The position numbers and the translations under genes were made by a program. From the NCBI GenBank assembly GCA_902760645.1, contig CACWHC010000006.1, forward strand, positions 1 to 64,000: 64,000 bases of DNA. Direction: 5' to 3'. Shown piece by piece: positions 9,023-18,666 of this stretch. Position 1 is the first letter of the stretch. Each line of letters opens with the position of its first letter. The notes below the pieces were generated by a model that was not told where the DNA came from, ran no database searches, and saw only the letters and a list, made by a program, of their open reading frames with translations. Source of the stretch: an uncultured bacterium. Its GTDB lineage: Bacteria > Cyanobacteriota > Vampirovibrionia > Gastranaerophilales > Gastranaerophilaceae.

Positions 9023-10396
9023 TTATTTTTGATATTTAATAAAATCTTCTATCCCGTCTGCGATTGCTTTTACGGTATCTTTTCTAAACGTATCATCAAG
9101 AATTTTGGCATTATCGGACGGATTAATCAGGTATCCGACTTCTATTAATATGCTGACGGCATTTGTGTTTCTTATGACTGCAAAACTTGCCTGTTTTATG
9201 CCGTGGTTTACCGTATCTGTTTTTTCTAGCAGGTGATACATAATGTAGGATGCAAGCGGTCTTGCCTGAGGATAATAATAGTATATTTCGCTGCCGTAAT
9301 TTGTAACAGGGTCACTGTTATCCTGCAGTGCATTTCCGTGCAGACTTATAAAAATTACGGAATCCTCTTTGTTTGCAAGTTCAACCCTGTCCTGTAATCC
9401 TACATAGACATCTTCAGTCCTTATCATTAGTACATCTGCACCTTTTGACCGTAATTCCTGTTCTAATGCTTTTGCGTAAAGCAGATTTATGTCTTTTTCT
9501 TTATCCCCAAGACAACCTATTGCGCCTAGTTCACTTCCGCCGTGTCCTGCATCAATTGCAATTTTTATTCCTTTCAGCGGTTTCCTTTTATGAGGTTTAA
9601 TTGGCTGCCTTACTTTCAATATAAAATCATTACCCGAATAGTAACCGTTATAACCGATTAGTTTTTTCCCTGCCAGTAGTCTGTCTTTTGAATATTGCGT
9701 TTGGTAGATATTATTATTTGCATCAGTTATGTTATACAATTTTAATTCTAAATCGTTATTTTCAGTAATTTCCCAGGGTGTTTTCCCTGTAAGATGAAAA
9801 GTGTATTTGTAATATTTGCCGTCATTTTCAAATTCCGTGCCGAGTATTTGAACGTAGTTAACTTTTTCCTGCTTTTGCTTAATTGCGGATTTTGCGACCC
9901 AGCCAAAGTGGTCTGTCCCTAAGTCGATTTTGTAAAAATTATTGCTTTCACCGCATAATCTGAGCGGAAATCCTTCGGGCAGATGTGCCATTCGGTTAAT
10001 TCCGCCATCAACCGGAGTTGACCGTAAAGGGGTGTTATCTTTTGTTACCTCTCCGTATTTAATTTCTTTGTATGTAACAGAAATTGGTGGTTTTGAATTT
10101 CCGTTATTGTTTGGTTTCGGACGGATTATTGTATATATGAGTTTATCTTCTCCGGATGTTATTTCAAACGTATTTTTACCGTATTCTAAGTCTATTTGTT
10201 GAGCAAAGCCTCCTGACGGATGTACATCTGTTTCTTTACCGTTTATATAAAGCGGTTTTGTATAATCTGCCGAACCTATAAAGAATGATTTTGGCGAATT
10301 AATTACAGCCGTATCAGACTTAGGGTATACTATATCCAGTGCGTATACTTGATTACACAAAATCCCCAAAACAGATAACAATAATAATTTTTTCAT
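9023..10396 (-). CDS. N-acetylmuramoyl-L-alanine amidase (Amidase_3)
   Basis: About 457 aa from ATG 10396. It begins with a signal peptide (MKKLLLLSVLGILCNQVYA), so it is exported. The middle contains a bacterial SH3-like segment (TPLRSTPVDGGINRMAHLPEG and onward). The last 170 residues are the zinc amidase: DAGHGG, a following Glu, SLHGNA and LIEVGYLINP supply the metal and catalytic residues. It cleaves the bond between MurNAc and L-alanine during cell separation or wall turnover. The upstream in-frame extension (from 10429) would spoil the signal peptide. A TATATT box ends 6 bases before the ATG and no Shine-Dalgarno is present, which suggests a leaderless mRNA. It is divergent from the PBP-mur cluster. 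Confidence 0.9.
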   Translation of the reverse strand: MKKLLLLSVLGILCNQVYALDIVYPKSDTAVINSPKSFFIGSADYTKPLYINGKETDVHPSGGFAQQIDLEYGKNTFEITSGEDKLIYTIIRPKPNNNGNSKPPISVTYKEIKYGEVTKDNTPLRSTPVDGGINRMAHLPEGFPLRLCGESNNFYKIDLGTDHFGWVAKSAIKQKQEKVNYVQILGTEFENDGKYYKYTFHLTGKTPWEITENNDLELKLYNITDANNNIYQTQYSKDRLLAGKKLIGYNGYYSGNDFILKVRQPIKPHKRKPLKGIKIAIDAGHGGSELGAIGCLGDKEKDINLLYAKALEQELRSKGADVLMIRTEDVYVGLQDRVELANKEDSVIFISLHGNALQDNSDPVTNYGSEIYYYYPQARPLASYIMYHLLEKTDTVNHGIKQASFAVIRNTNAVSILIEVGYLINPSDNAKILDDTFRKDTVKAIADGIEDFIKYQK

Positions 10397-10490
10397 GACA
10401 AAAATATAATAGCATAAACAAGTAAACATTCGTTAATATTTTAGTTTTTGAAGTGTCCTTATGTTAAAATATAAGGGGAGAATAATTAAG

Positions 10491-12254
10491 GTGGAAGAAA
10501 GAAAAACAGGTCGTTCAAGAGAGGTAAATAAACGCAATAAACGCTTTGATAGTGTTCTTGCTGTTTTGTACGGCTTATTTATTCTTTTTGCAGCTTCATT
10601 AATTATTTATTTGTTTTTTATACAGGTAATTGATATAAAAAAATATAAAATCAGAGCCCAAAAGCAGCGTGCTAGTCAAAATTTTGCCGTAAGAGGTGAT
10701 ATATTTGACAGAAACGGATTTAAGCTTGCAACTGATGATGTATTCTATAATGTTTTTGCAAGACGTGTTGATTATGATGATGATGCATCATCCCCTGAAG
10801 CAATTGCAACGGCGCTTGCACCAATTTTAAAGATGTCAAAAGGTCAGCTTTTGAAAAAATTAAATTCACAGGATCAAATTATTGCAGTTAAAAAGGATGT
10901 TGACAGAAATACAGCAAAAAAAATTGCACAATTGCATCTAAGAGCAATAAGTCTTGATAAGAAAAATACCAGAGTATATCCGCAGGGAACAATGGCAGCT
11001 CATGTGCTCGGGTATTATAATTTTGATGCTGATATTGCAAACGGTGTAGAATATGCGGCTAAGGATAAGTTAGAGCATGTTGAAAAATCGGTTAAATACC
11101 AAAAAACGCAAAAAGGTAAAATCATATATGATTTATCAACCGACCCGGTTGCAACTGCAAAAAATCCTAAAGGGTTGGACGTAACCTTAACAATTGATGC
11201 TTCTATTCAGCATGTTTGTGAAAAAGAATTGCAAAAAATGGTGGATGAAAAACAGGCATTAAGAGGTACTGTAATCGTTATGAATCCGAGAAACGGTGAA
11301 ATCCTTGCTTATGCTGTTTATCCTACTTATGACCCGAATAACTACAGAAAAGCTACTCCTTTACAGATAAAAAACTGGACGCTGACTGATGTTTTCCCTC
11401 CGGGGTCTACATTTAAGACAATTACCGTTGCAAGTGCAATGGATTTAGGCAAAATCAACGAACATTCTACCGTTTTAGATACAGGTAAAATTAAAATCGG
11501 TAATTGGGAAATAAAAAATTATGACTATGAGGTACATCCGTACCCCGGTCAAATTTCATTAGAATATTTATTTGAGCATTCAAGTAATATCGGTTCAATT
11601 AATGTTGCAAAAACTATGTCACCAAGAGAATTTTATGGTGTCCTTAAAAATTTTGGTTTCGGAGCAAAGACAGGTATAGATTTACCTGGGGAATCTTCAG
11701 GGCTGTTGCCAAATTGGAGCAGTTGGGATAAAGGTATTCACGCTACAATGTCATACGGTTACGGTACATCAGTTACAGCCATGCAGATGATTTCTGCGGT
11801 TTCGGCGTTAGCAAATGACGGAATAAAAGTTACTCCGCATGTTATTAAATATTCACCGGAAGAGGAAGCCGTAAAAATTAAACGTGTTCAGGTTATATCT
11901 CCTGAAACGGCTCATTCCATAACAAGACTTCTTGCACAAAGTGTTAATCATGGGCGTTCGGTTATAAAAATGGATAAGTATAACGTTGCAGCAAAGACGG
12001 GTACATCCAGAAAGCCAAAAGAAAATGGTATAGGGTATACTCCGTATATGTACACATCCACGGTAGGATATCTGCCTGCATCTAATCCGCAGGTTTTGGT
12101 ATATGTTATGATTGATAGTGCAAAAGTTGGTGCTATTTGGGGGAATACTGTTGCAGGCCCGGTATTCCATGAGGTTACTACTCAGGTCGCAAGAATTTTG
12201 GACCTGAAGCCTGATAAAAATGTTACTACATCTGTTAAAACGAACAGTAATTAA
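10491..12254 (+). CDS. ftsI: Peptidoglycan DD-transpeptidase, FtsI/PBP2-like
   Basis: About 587 aa, class B penicillin-binding protein. One N-terminal transmembrane helix (VLAVLYGLFILFAASLII) is followed by the PBP dimerisation domain (RGDIFDRNG). The transpeptidase domain carries all three motifs: S-T-F-K in PPGSTFKT near residue 305, SSN near 363, and KTG in AAKTGTSRK near 501. It crosslinks peptidoglycan in the periplasm. Position directly before murE is the usual dcw-cluster place of ftsI, hence the symbol. I prefer the GTG at 10491, with AAGGGGAG about 10 bases upstream, over the ATG at 10461, whose codons contain that RBS. murE follows after 20 bases. Confidence 0.88.
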   Translation: MEERKTGRSREVNKRNKRFDSVLAVLYGLFILFAASLIIYLFFIQVIDIKKYKIRAQKQRASQNFAVRGDIFDRNGFKLATDDVFYNVFARRVDYDDDASSPEAIATALAPILKMSKGQLLKKLNSQDQIIAVKKDVDRNTAKKIAQLHLRAISLDKKNTRVYPQGTMAAHVLGYYNFDADIANGVEYAAKDKLEHVEKSVKYQKTQKGKIIYDLSTDPVATAKNPKGLDVTLTIDASIQHVCEKELQKMVDEKQALRGTVIVMNPRNGEILAYAVYPTYDPNNYRKATPLQIKNWTLTDVFPPGSTFKTITVASAMDLGKINEHSTVLDTGKIKIGNWEIKNYDYEVHPYPGQISLEYLFEHSSNIGSINVAKTMSPREFYGVLKNFGFGAKTGIDLPGESSGLLPNWSSWDKGIHATMSYGYGTSVTAMQMISAVSALANDGIKVTPHVIKYSPEEEAVKIKRVQVISPETAHSITRLLAQSVNHGRSVIKMDKYNVAAKTGTSRKPKENGIGYTPYMYTSTVGYLPASNPQVLVYVMIDSAKVGAIWGNTVAGPVFHEVTTQVARILDLKPDKNVTTSVKTNSN

Positions 12255-12274
12255 ATTTTATATAAGGAGAAAAA

Positions 12275-13753
12275 ATGAAACTTGATGAATTAATTGAGCA
12301 CTTAGGCTATAAGGATTTGATAAACTTTAAAAATGTTGAGATTTCCGGTATTTCATATAATTCAAAGACAACAAAAAAAGGTGATATATTTGTATGTTTG
12401 ACAGGTGAATATACCGATGGACATGAGTATGCCCAAAATGCTGTCGAAAATGGTGCGGCAGCCCTGTTTGTGGAACATAAAGTTGAAGCAGACAAGAAAA
12501 TTCCGCAGGTTGTAGTATCATCTACCAGACATCAGATTGCAGATATAGCCGATAGGTTTTATTCCAGTCCTTCAAGGGGTATAAATCTTATCGGAATTAC
12601 TGGTACTAACGGTAAAACTACGGTTACTCATTTAATTCAGAAAATTTTTGAAGAAAATAATCAAAAATGTGCTTTAATCGGTACATTAGGGTATAAATTA
12701 TCTTCAAACGGTGAGTATAGAGATGCTAAACATACTACCCCTCAGGCTCCTGAATTACAGGCAACGTTGAGAATGATTAAGGATGTCGAAAAAATTGATA
12801 ACGTTGTTATGGAGGTAAGTTCTCATGCGTTAGAGCAAAACCGTGTAGGCGGTTGTTGTTTTGATGGTGCGGTTCTTACTAACCTGACTCAGGATCATTT
12901 GGATTATCATATTACAATGGATAATTATTTTGAGGCAAAAGCGTTGCTGTTCAAACGTTTACAAGAAGGCGCTTATGCTGTTATAAATGCTGATGATAAT
13001 TGGAGTGATAAATTTTTGGCTGCTGTACCTGAGGGTGTCAGAAAATATACTTATGGGGTCAAAAATAATGCTGATGTTATGGCAAAAGATATTACTTTTT
13101 CCTTAAACGGTGCTGAATTTAAGCTTGTTGCCTGCGGGCAGGAATACAATGTTAATCTCCATATGAACGGTATGTTTAGTGTGTATAACGTACTTGCCGC
13201 ATTGACTTCCGCAATTGCCATGGGAATTGATATTAGTGTTGCCCTCAAGGCTTTGGAAAACGTAAAGGGTGTTGCAGGCAGATTTGAAGTAGTTGCCAAA
13301 AAGCCTCTTGTAATTGTTGATTATGCCCATACTCCTGACGGGTTGGAAAATGTCTTAAATTCTGCAAGAGAAATTACACCTAAAGACGGCAAGTTAATAT
13401 GTTTGTTTGGCTGCGGCGGTGACAGAGATGCTACAAAGCGTCCTAAAATGGGTGCTATAGCAGAACGTATTGCGGATAAAATTGTTATAACAAGTGATAA
13501 CCCCAGAAGTGAAGATCCTCAGCAAATTATAACAGATATAATTGCAGGTCTGAAATCTACTAATCCCGATAAAGTCACTATTGAACCCGACAGAGGACAG
13601 GCTATTGCTTTGTTAAAATCTGTTGCTGCAAATAATGATGTTGTTGTTATTGCCGGTAAAGGACACGAAGATTATCAAATTCTGAAGGACAGAACAATAC
13701 ATTTTGATGACAGAGAAGAAGCAAGAAAAGTATTTGAAGGTAGCGTAATTTAG
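12275..13753 (+). CDS. murE: UDP-MurNAc-L-Ala-D-Glu:meso-diaminopimelate ligase
   Basis: 492 aa, full length. The ATP-binding GITGTNGKTT lies near residue 109. HTTPQAPELQ and DNPRSEDP (near residue 407) mark MurE, and the DNPR form of the latter is the signature of enzymes adding meso-diaminopimelate rather than lysine. It adds the third residue of the stem peptide in the cytoplasm, so this organism should have DAP-type peptidoglycan. The start has AAGGAG 6 bases upstream. It is second in a tight run with the PBP, the NagA-like gene and murF (gaps of 15-20 bases), clearly one operon. Confidence 0.96.
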   Translation: MKLDELIEHLGYKDLINFKNVEISGISYNSKTTKKGDIFVCLTGEYTDGHEYAQNAVENGAAALFVEHKVEADKKIPQVVVSSTRHQIADIADRFYSSPSRGINLIGITGTNGKTTVTHLIQKIFEENNQKCALIGTLGYKLSSNGEYRDAKHTTPQAPELQATLRMIKDVEKIDNVVMEVSSHALEQNRVGGCCFDGAVLTNLTQDHLDYHITMDNYFEAKALLFKRLQEGAYAVINADDNWSDKFLAAVPEGVRKYTYGVKNNADVMAKDITFSLNGAEFKLVACGQEYNVNLHMNGMFSVYNVLAALTSAIAMGIDISVALKALENVKGVAGRFEVVAKKPLVIVDYAHTPDGLENVLNSAREITPKDGKLICLFGCGGDRDATKRPKMGAIAERIADKIVITSDNPRSEDPQQIITDIIAGLKSTNPDKVTIEPDRGQAIALLKSVAANNDVVVIAGKGHEDYQILKDRTIHFDDREEARKVFEGSVI

Positions 13754-13768
13754 TTAAGAGGATGTTTA

Positions 13769-14674
13769 ATGAAAACAAAACCGCTTATTGAACAGCATAT
13801 TCATGGCTGTTTTGGTATCGATTTTAATAAAGCAAGTGTAAATGATATGTTACATGTTTCTCAAATGCTTTCAAAAGCTTCTGTTGGCGGATTTTTCCCG
13901 ACAATCGTTACTGATAGCATTGAAAATACGCAAAGAGCAATAAACGTTATTAAAACTGCCGCAAAACAAGTTGAAAAAGGCTGTGCTAAGATTTTAGGTA
14001 TACATTTAGAGGGAATATTCCTTAACAAAGAGAAAAAAGGAATACATAATCCTGTGTTTTTTTTGGAGCCGACAATTGATAATTACAGATTAATTGAAGA
14101 TGATTTCATCAAAATTGTTACTCTTGCACCTGAATTGAATGTAGATTTGATTGGTTATTTGAATTCAAAAGGGGTAAAGGTTCAGGCAGGGCATTGTGTT
14201 GGGTCTGATTTGTCCGGTTGCAGCGGTGTAACCCACTTATTTAATGCAATGTCGGGAATTAATCATAGAGAGCCTTCTACAGCCTTGTCAGCATTGGTAA
14301 ATGATGATATTTATACCGAAATTATTGCCGATGGGGTTCATGTATCTGATGATGCCTTGAAGTTAGTATTCAAAGCGAAACCAAAGGATAAAATATTGCT
14401 TGTTAGTGATTGTTTACCTTGTGCATATAGTGGTAAAAAGGTATTTGTTTTTGCAGGTGAAAAAATTTATTATGATGAAGTAAATAATAGAGCAACTTCT
14501 GCTGCAGGCACTCTTGCAGGCAGTACTTCTTTATTGATTGATATAGTAAAAAGATTATTAAGAGCAGATTTGTTTGATGCTCAATATATTGAAAATCCTT
14601 ACAATTACCATAATATTGATATTGACGGTACGATTGATTGGGATGAAATGTTTGATAAAAAAATTATTAAGTAA
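13769..14674 (+). CDS. NagA-like N-acetylglucosamine-6-phosphate deacetylase homologue (short)
   Basis: 301 aa amidohydrolase-fold protein. NagA landmarks are visible in order: QHIHG near residue 9, GIHLEGIF, QAGHC, VTHLFNAMS, IIADGVHVS, LLVSDCLPCA and SAAGTLAGSTSLL. These supply the metal-binding Glu and His residues and the catalytic Asp region. Ordinary NagA is about 380 residues with a beta-sandwich domain made from both termini. This protein starts almost at the HxH and lacks most of that domain; the usual EGPF is EGIF. NagA deacetylates GlcNAc-6-P for amino sugar recycling. Its place between murE and murF suggests a role in wall-sugar recycling; the exact substrate is unproven. Confidence 0.75.
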   Translation: MKTKPLIEQHIHGCFGIDFNKASVNDMLHVSQMLSKASVGGFFPTIVTDSIENTQRAINVIKTAAKQVEKGCAKILGIHLEGIFLNKEKKGIHNPVFFLEPTIDNYRLIEDDFIKIVTLAPELNVDLIGYLNSKGVKVQAGHCVGSDLSGCSGVTHLFNAMSGINHREPSTALSALVNDDIYTEIIADGVHVSDDALKLVFKAKPKDKILLVSDCLPCAYSGKKVFVFAGEKIYYDEVNNRATSAAGTLAGSTSLLIDIVKRLLRADLFDAQYIENPYNYHNIDIDGTIDWDEMFDKKIIK

Positions 14675-14692
14675 ATTAGGATAAGGTGTCAT

Positions 14693-16084
14693 ATGAATTT
14701 TTGGAATGAAGAAAATTTAAAAGAGGCTTTAGGAACAGCCAATACATACAATTTCCCCGAGAATTGGTCGTCTAATGGCATGATTATATGGCAGGGTAAT
14801 TTTTTACCGGGTAATATGTTGTTAGCAAAAAATGACGGCGATTCTAAAGGAATTAATATAGAAAATAATCTTGATATTGTTAAAGATTGTGCAGCTATTC
14901 TTGCGGTTAATCCGGCTAAATATTTTAAATACAATAAACCCGTAGTTGAGCTTGTCGGGAATAATGGCGATGCTATTATAAAAATGGCGCGTTATATAAG
15001 AAAGTATTTTAGGGGTAAAGTTATAGGAATTACCGGCAGCTCAGGAAAATCTACGACAACAAAAATGTTAGTCGATATATTTTCCTCAAAATATAAAACA
15101 AATTCGAATATTGACAGCAAGGCAAATACTACCTGGGGACTTTCATGGAATATGACAAGATTTGATATTGATGATGATTATTGGATAATTGAAACTTCTC
15201 TTGGCGGTGGTATGAGTAGAAACGGTGCTATTGTAAAGCCTGATTATGCAATAATTACAAATGTCGCACCGGTTCATCTGACTGGCAGTATGCAATTAGA
15301 GGATATTGCCGAAGAAAAAAGTAAAATTTTTAATTCTATGAAAGAAGGTGCAGTTGCTGTCGTTTATAGCGGTATGCAATTTTTTGAAATTGCAAAAAAT
15401 GCAGCAGAATTTAAAGGGCTAAAGTTGCTGACTTTTGGTGAAAATGAAGATGATAATATCCGTATTCTTAATGATAACGGTGAAAATAAATTCATTATAG
15501 ACGGAGTTTCTTATACTTTGAATTCTGAAACGATTGGAAAGCATATTCTCCTTGATATGGCTGCAGCCCTTTGCGTTGCAAAAGAAGACGGGTTTCCGAT
15601 TGAGGATGCTTTGGTAGTCCTCAGAAATTTCAGAACTCTTGAGGGACGTGGTGAAGAATTTTGTGCAATCATAGATGGTGTTGGGAAAATTTATGTTACA
15701 GATGAGGCATATAATGCTAATCCGCTTTCTATGAATGCTGCTATTACTGCATTTGGAGAAAAATATCCGGATAAAAATAAGATTGTTATTTTAGGTGATA
15801 TGGCTGAATGCGGGGAGTATGCTTCTAAATTTCACAGAGAGTTATCTGTACCTGTTGATAGGATTGCTCCTCAAAAGGTTTTGCTTTGCGGTAAAGAAAT
15901 AAAGGTATTGGAAGATGAAATTAAGGATAAGTACGAAACTAAATTCTATGCTAATTCAGGAGTTTTAATAAGCAGAATAAACGAAGAGTTGTCTGAAGGT
16001 GATTATTTGCTGATTAAATCTTCACATTCGACTAGTTTATACAAACTGGTTGAGTATTTAAAAAAGTTTAAAACAGAGCCTTAA
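14693..16084 (+). CDS. murF: UDP-MurNAc-tripeptide:D-alanyl-D-alanine ligase
   Basis: 463 aa Mur ligase. The P-loop reads GITGSSGKSTTT near residue 114. EAYNANPLSMNAAI and GDMAECGEYASKFHREL match the MurF versions of the central and C-terminal motifs. It attaches D-Ala-D-Ala to the UDP-MurNAc tripeptide, the last cytoplasmic step of precursor synthesis. The N-terminal domain (residues 1-100) is typical in length, but the NTTWGLSWNMTRFD and SLGGGMSRNG regions are somewhat divergent. It is the last gene of the PBP-murE-nagA-like-murF operon. Its 3' end overlaps the convergent mntP-like gene by 17 bases. Confidence 0.88.
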   Translation: MNFWNEENLKEALGTANTYNFPENWSSNGMIIWQGNFLPGNMLLAKNDGDSKGINIENNLDIVKDCAAILAVNPAKYFKYNKPVVELVGNNGDAIIKMARYIRKYFRGKVIGITGSSGKSTTTKMLVDIFSSKYKTNSNIDSKANTTWGLSWNMTRFDIDDDYWIIETSLGGGMSRNGAIVKPDYAIITNVAPVHLTGSMQLEDIAEEKSKIFNSMKEGAVAVVYSGMQFFEIAKNAAEFKGLKLLTFGENEDDNIRILNDNGENKFIIDGVSYTLNSETIGKHILLDMAAALCVAKEDGFPIEDALVVLRNFRTLEGRGEEFCAIIDGVGKIYVTDEAYNANPLSMNAAITAFGEKYPDKNKIVILGDMAECGEYASKFHRELSVPVDRIAPQKVLLCGKEIKVLEDEIKDKYETKFYANSGVLISRINEELSEGDYLLIKSSHSTSLYKLVEYLKKFKTEP

Positions 16085-16610
16085 ACGCTAAAGCTATAAG
16101 AATTAGTCCTCCTGTTATTTCGAGGTTTTTTTGCGGTATGTGTTTAAGTATGTTTCCACCCCAAAACCCGGCTTGTGACATAATAAATGAGGCAAGTCCG
16201 ATAAGCGTAACTGAGCCTGCCAATTGACAATTCGTCAATTTTAGTGTTACACCTGCCCCAAGAGCATCAATACTTGTTGCAATCCCCATCATTATCAGAT
16301 ATTTAAAATCTATTTCGACTGTATTACATTCAGTTTTGTTATTAAGTGCTTCTGCAATGAATTTTATTCCCAAAAATAAGAATATTAAAAATACAATCCA
16401 ATTTGAATATGTTTGTAAGTAATCTATTAATGTGCCGGTGAGAAGATAACTGATGGCAGGCATTGTACCCTGAAATAGTCCCATTGTAACTGCAAGCAGA
16501 ACAGAATTTTTTAAACGATTTTTTTTAAGTATCAGTCCCTGACAGAATGATACTATCAAACAATCAATTCCAAGTGCAATTGCAAGTAATATTAGTTCAA
16601 GTAAGCTCAA
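16068..16610 (-). CDS. mntP: Putative manganese efflux pump, MntP family
   Basis: 180 aa with six predicted membrane helices in two similar halves, matching MntP in length. The paired acidic motifs are visible in helix 1 (ALGIDCLIVSF) and helix 4 (GIATSIDALGAGVTL), and the C-terminal ITGGLILIALAFKAL is family-like. MntP exports Mn2+ across the inner membrane. The start codon lies 14 bases inside the 3' end of the DUF4127 gene, so translation is probably coupled to it. The 3' end overlaps murF on the other strand. No riboswitch-like leader is present since it is second in its transcript. Confidence 0.85.
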   Translation of the reverse strand: MSLLELILLAIALGIDCLIVSFCQGLILKKNRLKNSVLLAVTMGLFQGTMPAISYLLTGTLIDYLQTYSNWIVFLIFLFLGIKFIAEALNNKTECNTVEIDFKYLIMMGIATSIDALGAGVTLKLTNCQLAGSVTLIGLASFIMSQAGFWGGNILKHIPQKNLEITGGLILIALAFKALF

Positions 16611-17943
16611 TTTCTACCTCAAACAATCTGTTCCACGGAAATGTATATTTCGCCGTAAATTCTATGTCCATAAGCTTTCTGATAGCATTTTCGTATGGCT
16701 GCATAGCTTCTGTTATTGTATTAATATCAGGCTGTTTTATCTCTTGTCGGACATTTGCCTGATAAGCCCAGTCATCGAGAAATCGTATCGCTTGTAAATG
16801 TTTAAAAGCAATTTTATTATATTGATTTGATTTTTTAGCAGCATATAAAAACTTCATCGCACATATAAGGCTGCCAAGTGTATTAGCGGATGTATTCCAG
16901 CCTGAATATCCGTAAAACAAATCGGATATTCCTGTTTTTAAAATTTGCTCAATAAGGTTGTTATCTGAACCGTTTGCGTTTCTTACATCAGCAATAATAT
17001 ATGGTTTATTCGGCTCTTCCCAGGTACCGCTGTATAATCTTGTTTTACGGTTCATTACAATTTCACCTTGGTGCCCTTCAAAATTATTTACATATAAAAC
17101 TATGTCTGCATCTTCGGTTGTAGTTATTTTACATCCCGCAAGCTCCAGTTGTCCTTTGACTGAATTTTCTATTGAAATATCTTCGTAATTTGATATTAAA
17201 TTTCTTGAGTTGGGTTCGTTAAAAATTATTACTGCTTTTAAGGGTTCATTTACTGCTGAAGCAAGTAGTGTAAGAGGTATTTCATCTGCTCCGGTTTTTG
17301 TAAATCCTCCCATTTTTTCGAGTTGTCTTGCTTCGCCGACATTTAATCCGTATTCTGTGCAATCGTCTTTTGAAAATATTAATTTTTCAAACAATCCTTC
17401 TTTTTGCCATTCTAAATATAATTTATTAATTTTAAAATTTCTATCCCTTGTTTCAAGATAGTCATTAAGTACATCCTGCGGTACATCGGTTTTACTTGTG
17501 CCAAATTTATCTTTTTCAAATGAATATTTAAAGATTTTTTCTCCATACAGATTCCAATATTCTTTTTCTTCAATATTTATGTTATTGTTGGAAATTCGCA
17601 TGATTGAAGAAAATGCGTAAACTTTTGCATTTGAATTTTCCAGTATTGATTTTAATTTATCTAATCCTTTTTTAATTGTATCATATGAATCAGTCGAACG
17701 TCTGGACGGAATGAGTCCTCCGTACGCAATTGTGTCAAGTGATATTATCACGGCATTTGTATCATTAGTTAAATTTTCGCTGAACCAATTCAATAACTTT
17801 TCTTTATCTGCTGATTTGGTTAAATCGCCTAAATATTCTTTAGGAGGGATAACGAGTTGAATTCCGTTATGAATTTCAGCAATCATTTTTGGAAGTTGAT
17901 AGCATACCGGTCTGTTATCTATTGGTAAAAACAGTATTCTCAT
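16597..17943 (-). CDS. DUF4127 family protein
   Basis: 448 aa. The N-terminus MRILFLPIDNRPVCYQLPK, the segment LDTIAYGGLIPSR and the later YSGWNTSANTLGS resemble DUF4127 proteins, whose biochemical function I do not know. No signal peptide or membrane helix is seen, so it is likely cytoplasmic. It is the first gene of a two-gene unit with mntP (14-base overlap). The ATG has no Shine-Dalgarno; instead TATAAT ends 7 bases upstream, which implies a leaderless message. It is transcribed divergently from menG. Confidence 0.72.
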   Translation of the reverse strand: MRILFLPIDNRPVCYQLPKMIAEIHNGIQLVIPPKEYLGDLTKSADKEKLLNWFSENLTNDTNAVIISLDTIAYGGLIPSRRSTDSYDTIKKGLDKLKSILENSNAKVYAFSSIMRISNNNINIEEKEYWNLYGEKIFKYSFEKDKFGTSKTDVPQDVLNDYLETRDRNFKINKLYLEWQKEGLFEKLIFSKDDCTEYGLNVGEARQLEKMGGFTKTGADEIPLTLLASAVNEPLKAVIIFNEPNSRNLISNYEDISIENSVKGQLELAGCKITTTEDADIVLYVNNFEGHQGEIVMNRKTRLYSGTWEEPNKPYIIADVRNANGSDNNLIEQILKTGISDLFYGYSGWNTSANTLGSLICAMKFLYAAKKSNQYNKIAFKHLQAIRFLDDWAYQANVRQEIKQPDINTITEAMQPYENAIRKLMDIEFTAKYTFPWNRLFEVEIELT

Positions 17944-17950
17944 ATGTTTT

Positions 17951-17978
17951 ATTATATGTTATTATCTAGATAAATCAA
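17951..17978 (-). promoter_or_regulatory. Promoter of the DUF4127-mntP unit
   Basis: On the minus strand, TTGATT (17973-17978) and TATAAT (17951-17956) are 16 bases apart. The -10 box ends 7 bases before the ATG at 17943, so transcription should begin at or next to the start codon. Confidence 0.65.
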
Positions 17979-17992
17979 TAAGGTTAAATTTT

Positions 17993-18661
17993 ATGACGAT
18001 TGATAAAAGTCCGGATAAAATTGAGTATATGTTTAATGAGTTGGCAAAGGATTATGACAGAAACAACAATATTATTTCTTTTGGATTACATAATCTTATA
18101 AAATGTTTTGCCGTTAAAGAATCGGGTATCAAAAACGGGGATGTGGTTTTTGATTTATGCTGCGGAACAGGAGATATTGCGGGTTTATTGTCAAAAATTT
18201 ATTCTGATATTGATATTTCCGGATATGATTTTTCTGATGAAATGCTTGAAATAGCACGAAATAAGTATCCTGACATAAAGTTTCAAAAGGCGGATATTAC
18301 CCGGTTACCTGTTGGTAGTTGTTTAGCTGATGCTATTACCATATCATTTGGACTAAGAAATGTTTTTGACAGAAGTTGTGCAATAAATGAGATGTACAGA
18401 GTTTTGAAATCACAAGGTCGGGTTATTCATCTTGATTTTGGAAAGCATAATATATTTTCTCACATTTTTGATGTAATTGTGCGGTTCTTAATTAAAAATT
18501 TTTCAAAAAGTGTATCTGCATATGAATATTTATTAAATTCAAAATCTGAATTTCCTGAGCCAACACAGCTAATTGAAGAATTTGAAAAGTGCGGATTTAA
18601 ACTTTTAAAAAGAAAAAATTTTTTACTGGGCATTATTTCTATGCAGGTATTTGTAAAGTAA
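17993..18661 (+). CDS. menG: Menaquinone/ubiquinone biosynthesis C-methyltransferase
   Basis: 222 aa class I SAM-dependent methyltransferase. VFDLCCGTGDIAG is the SAM-binding motif I. The ISFGLRNVFDR and EMYRVLKSQGRVIHLDF segments are typical of UbiE/MenG. It should methylate demethylmenaquinone or a related prenylated naphthoquinone, the final step of quinone synthesis at the membrane; menaquinone is the more likely product but no other men genes are in the window. AAGGT lies 9-10 bases before the start. The gene is monocistronic, with wecB converging on its 3' end after 5 bases. Confidence 0.85.
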   Translation: MTIDKSPDKIEYMFNELAKDYDRNNNIISFGLHNLIKCFAVKESGIKNGDVVFDLCCGTGDIAGLLSKIYSDIDISGYDFSDEMLEIARNKYPDIKFQKADITRLPVGSCLADAITISFGLRNVFDRSCAINEMYRVLKSQGRVIHLDFGKHNIFSHIFDVIVRFLIKNFSKSVSAYEYLLNSKSEFPEPTQLIEEFEKCGFKLLKRKNFLLGIISMQVFVK

Positions 18662-18666
18662 AAAAA

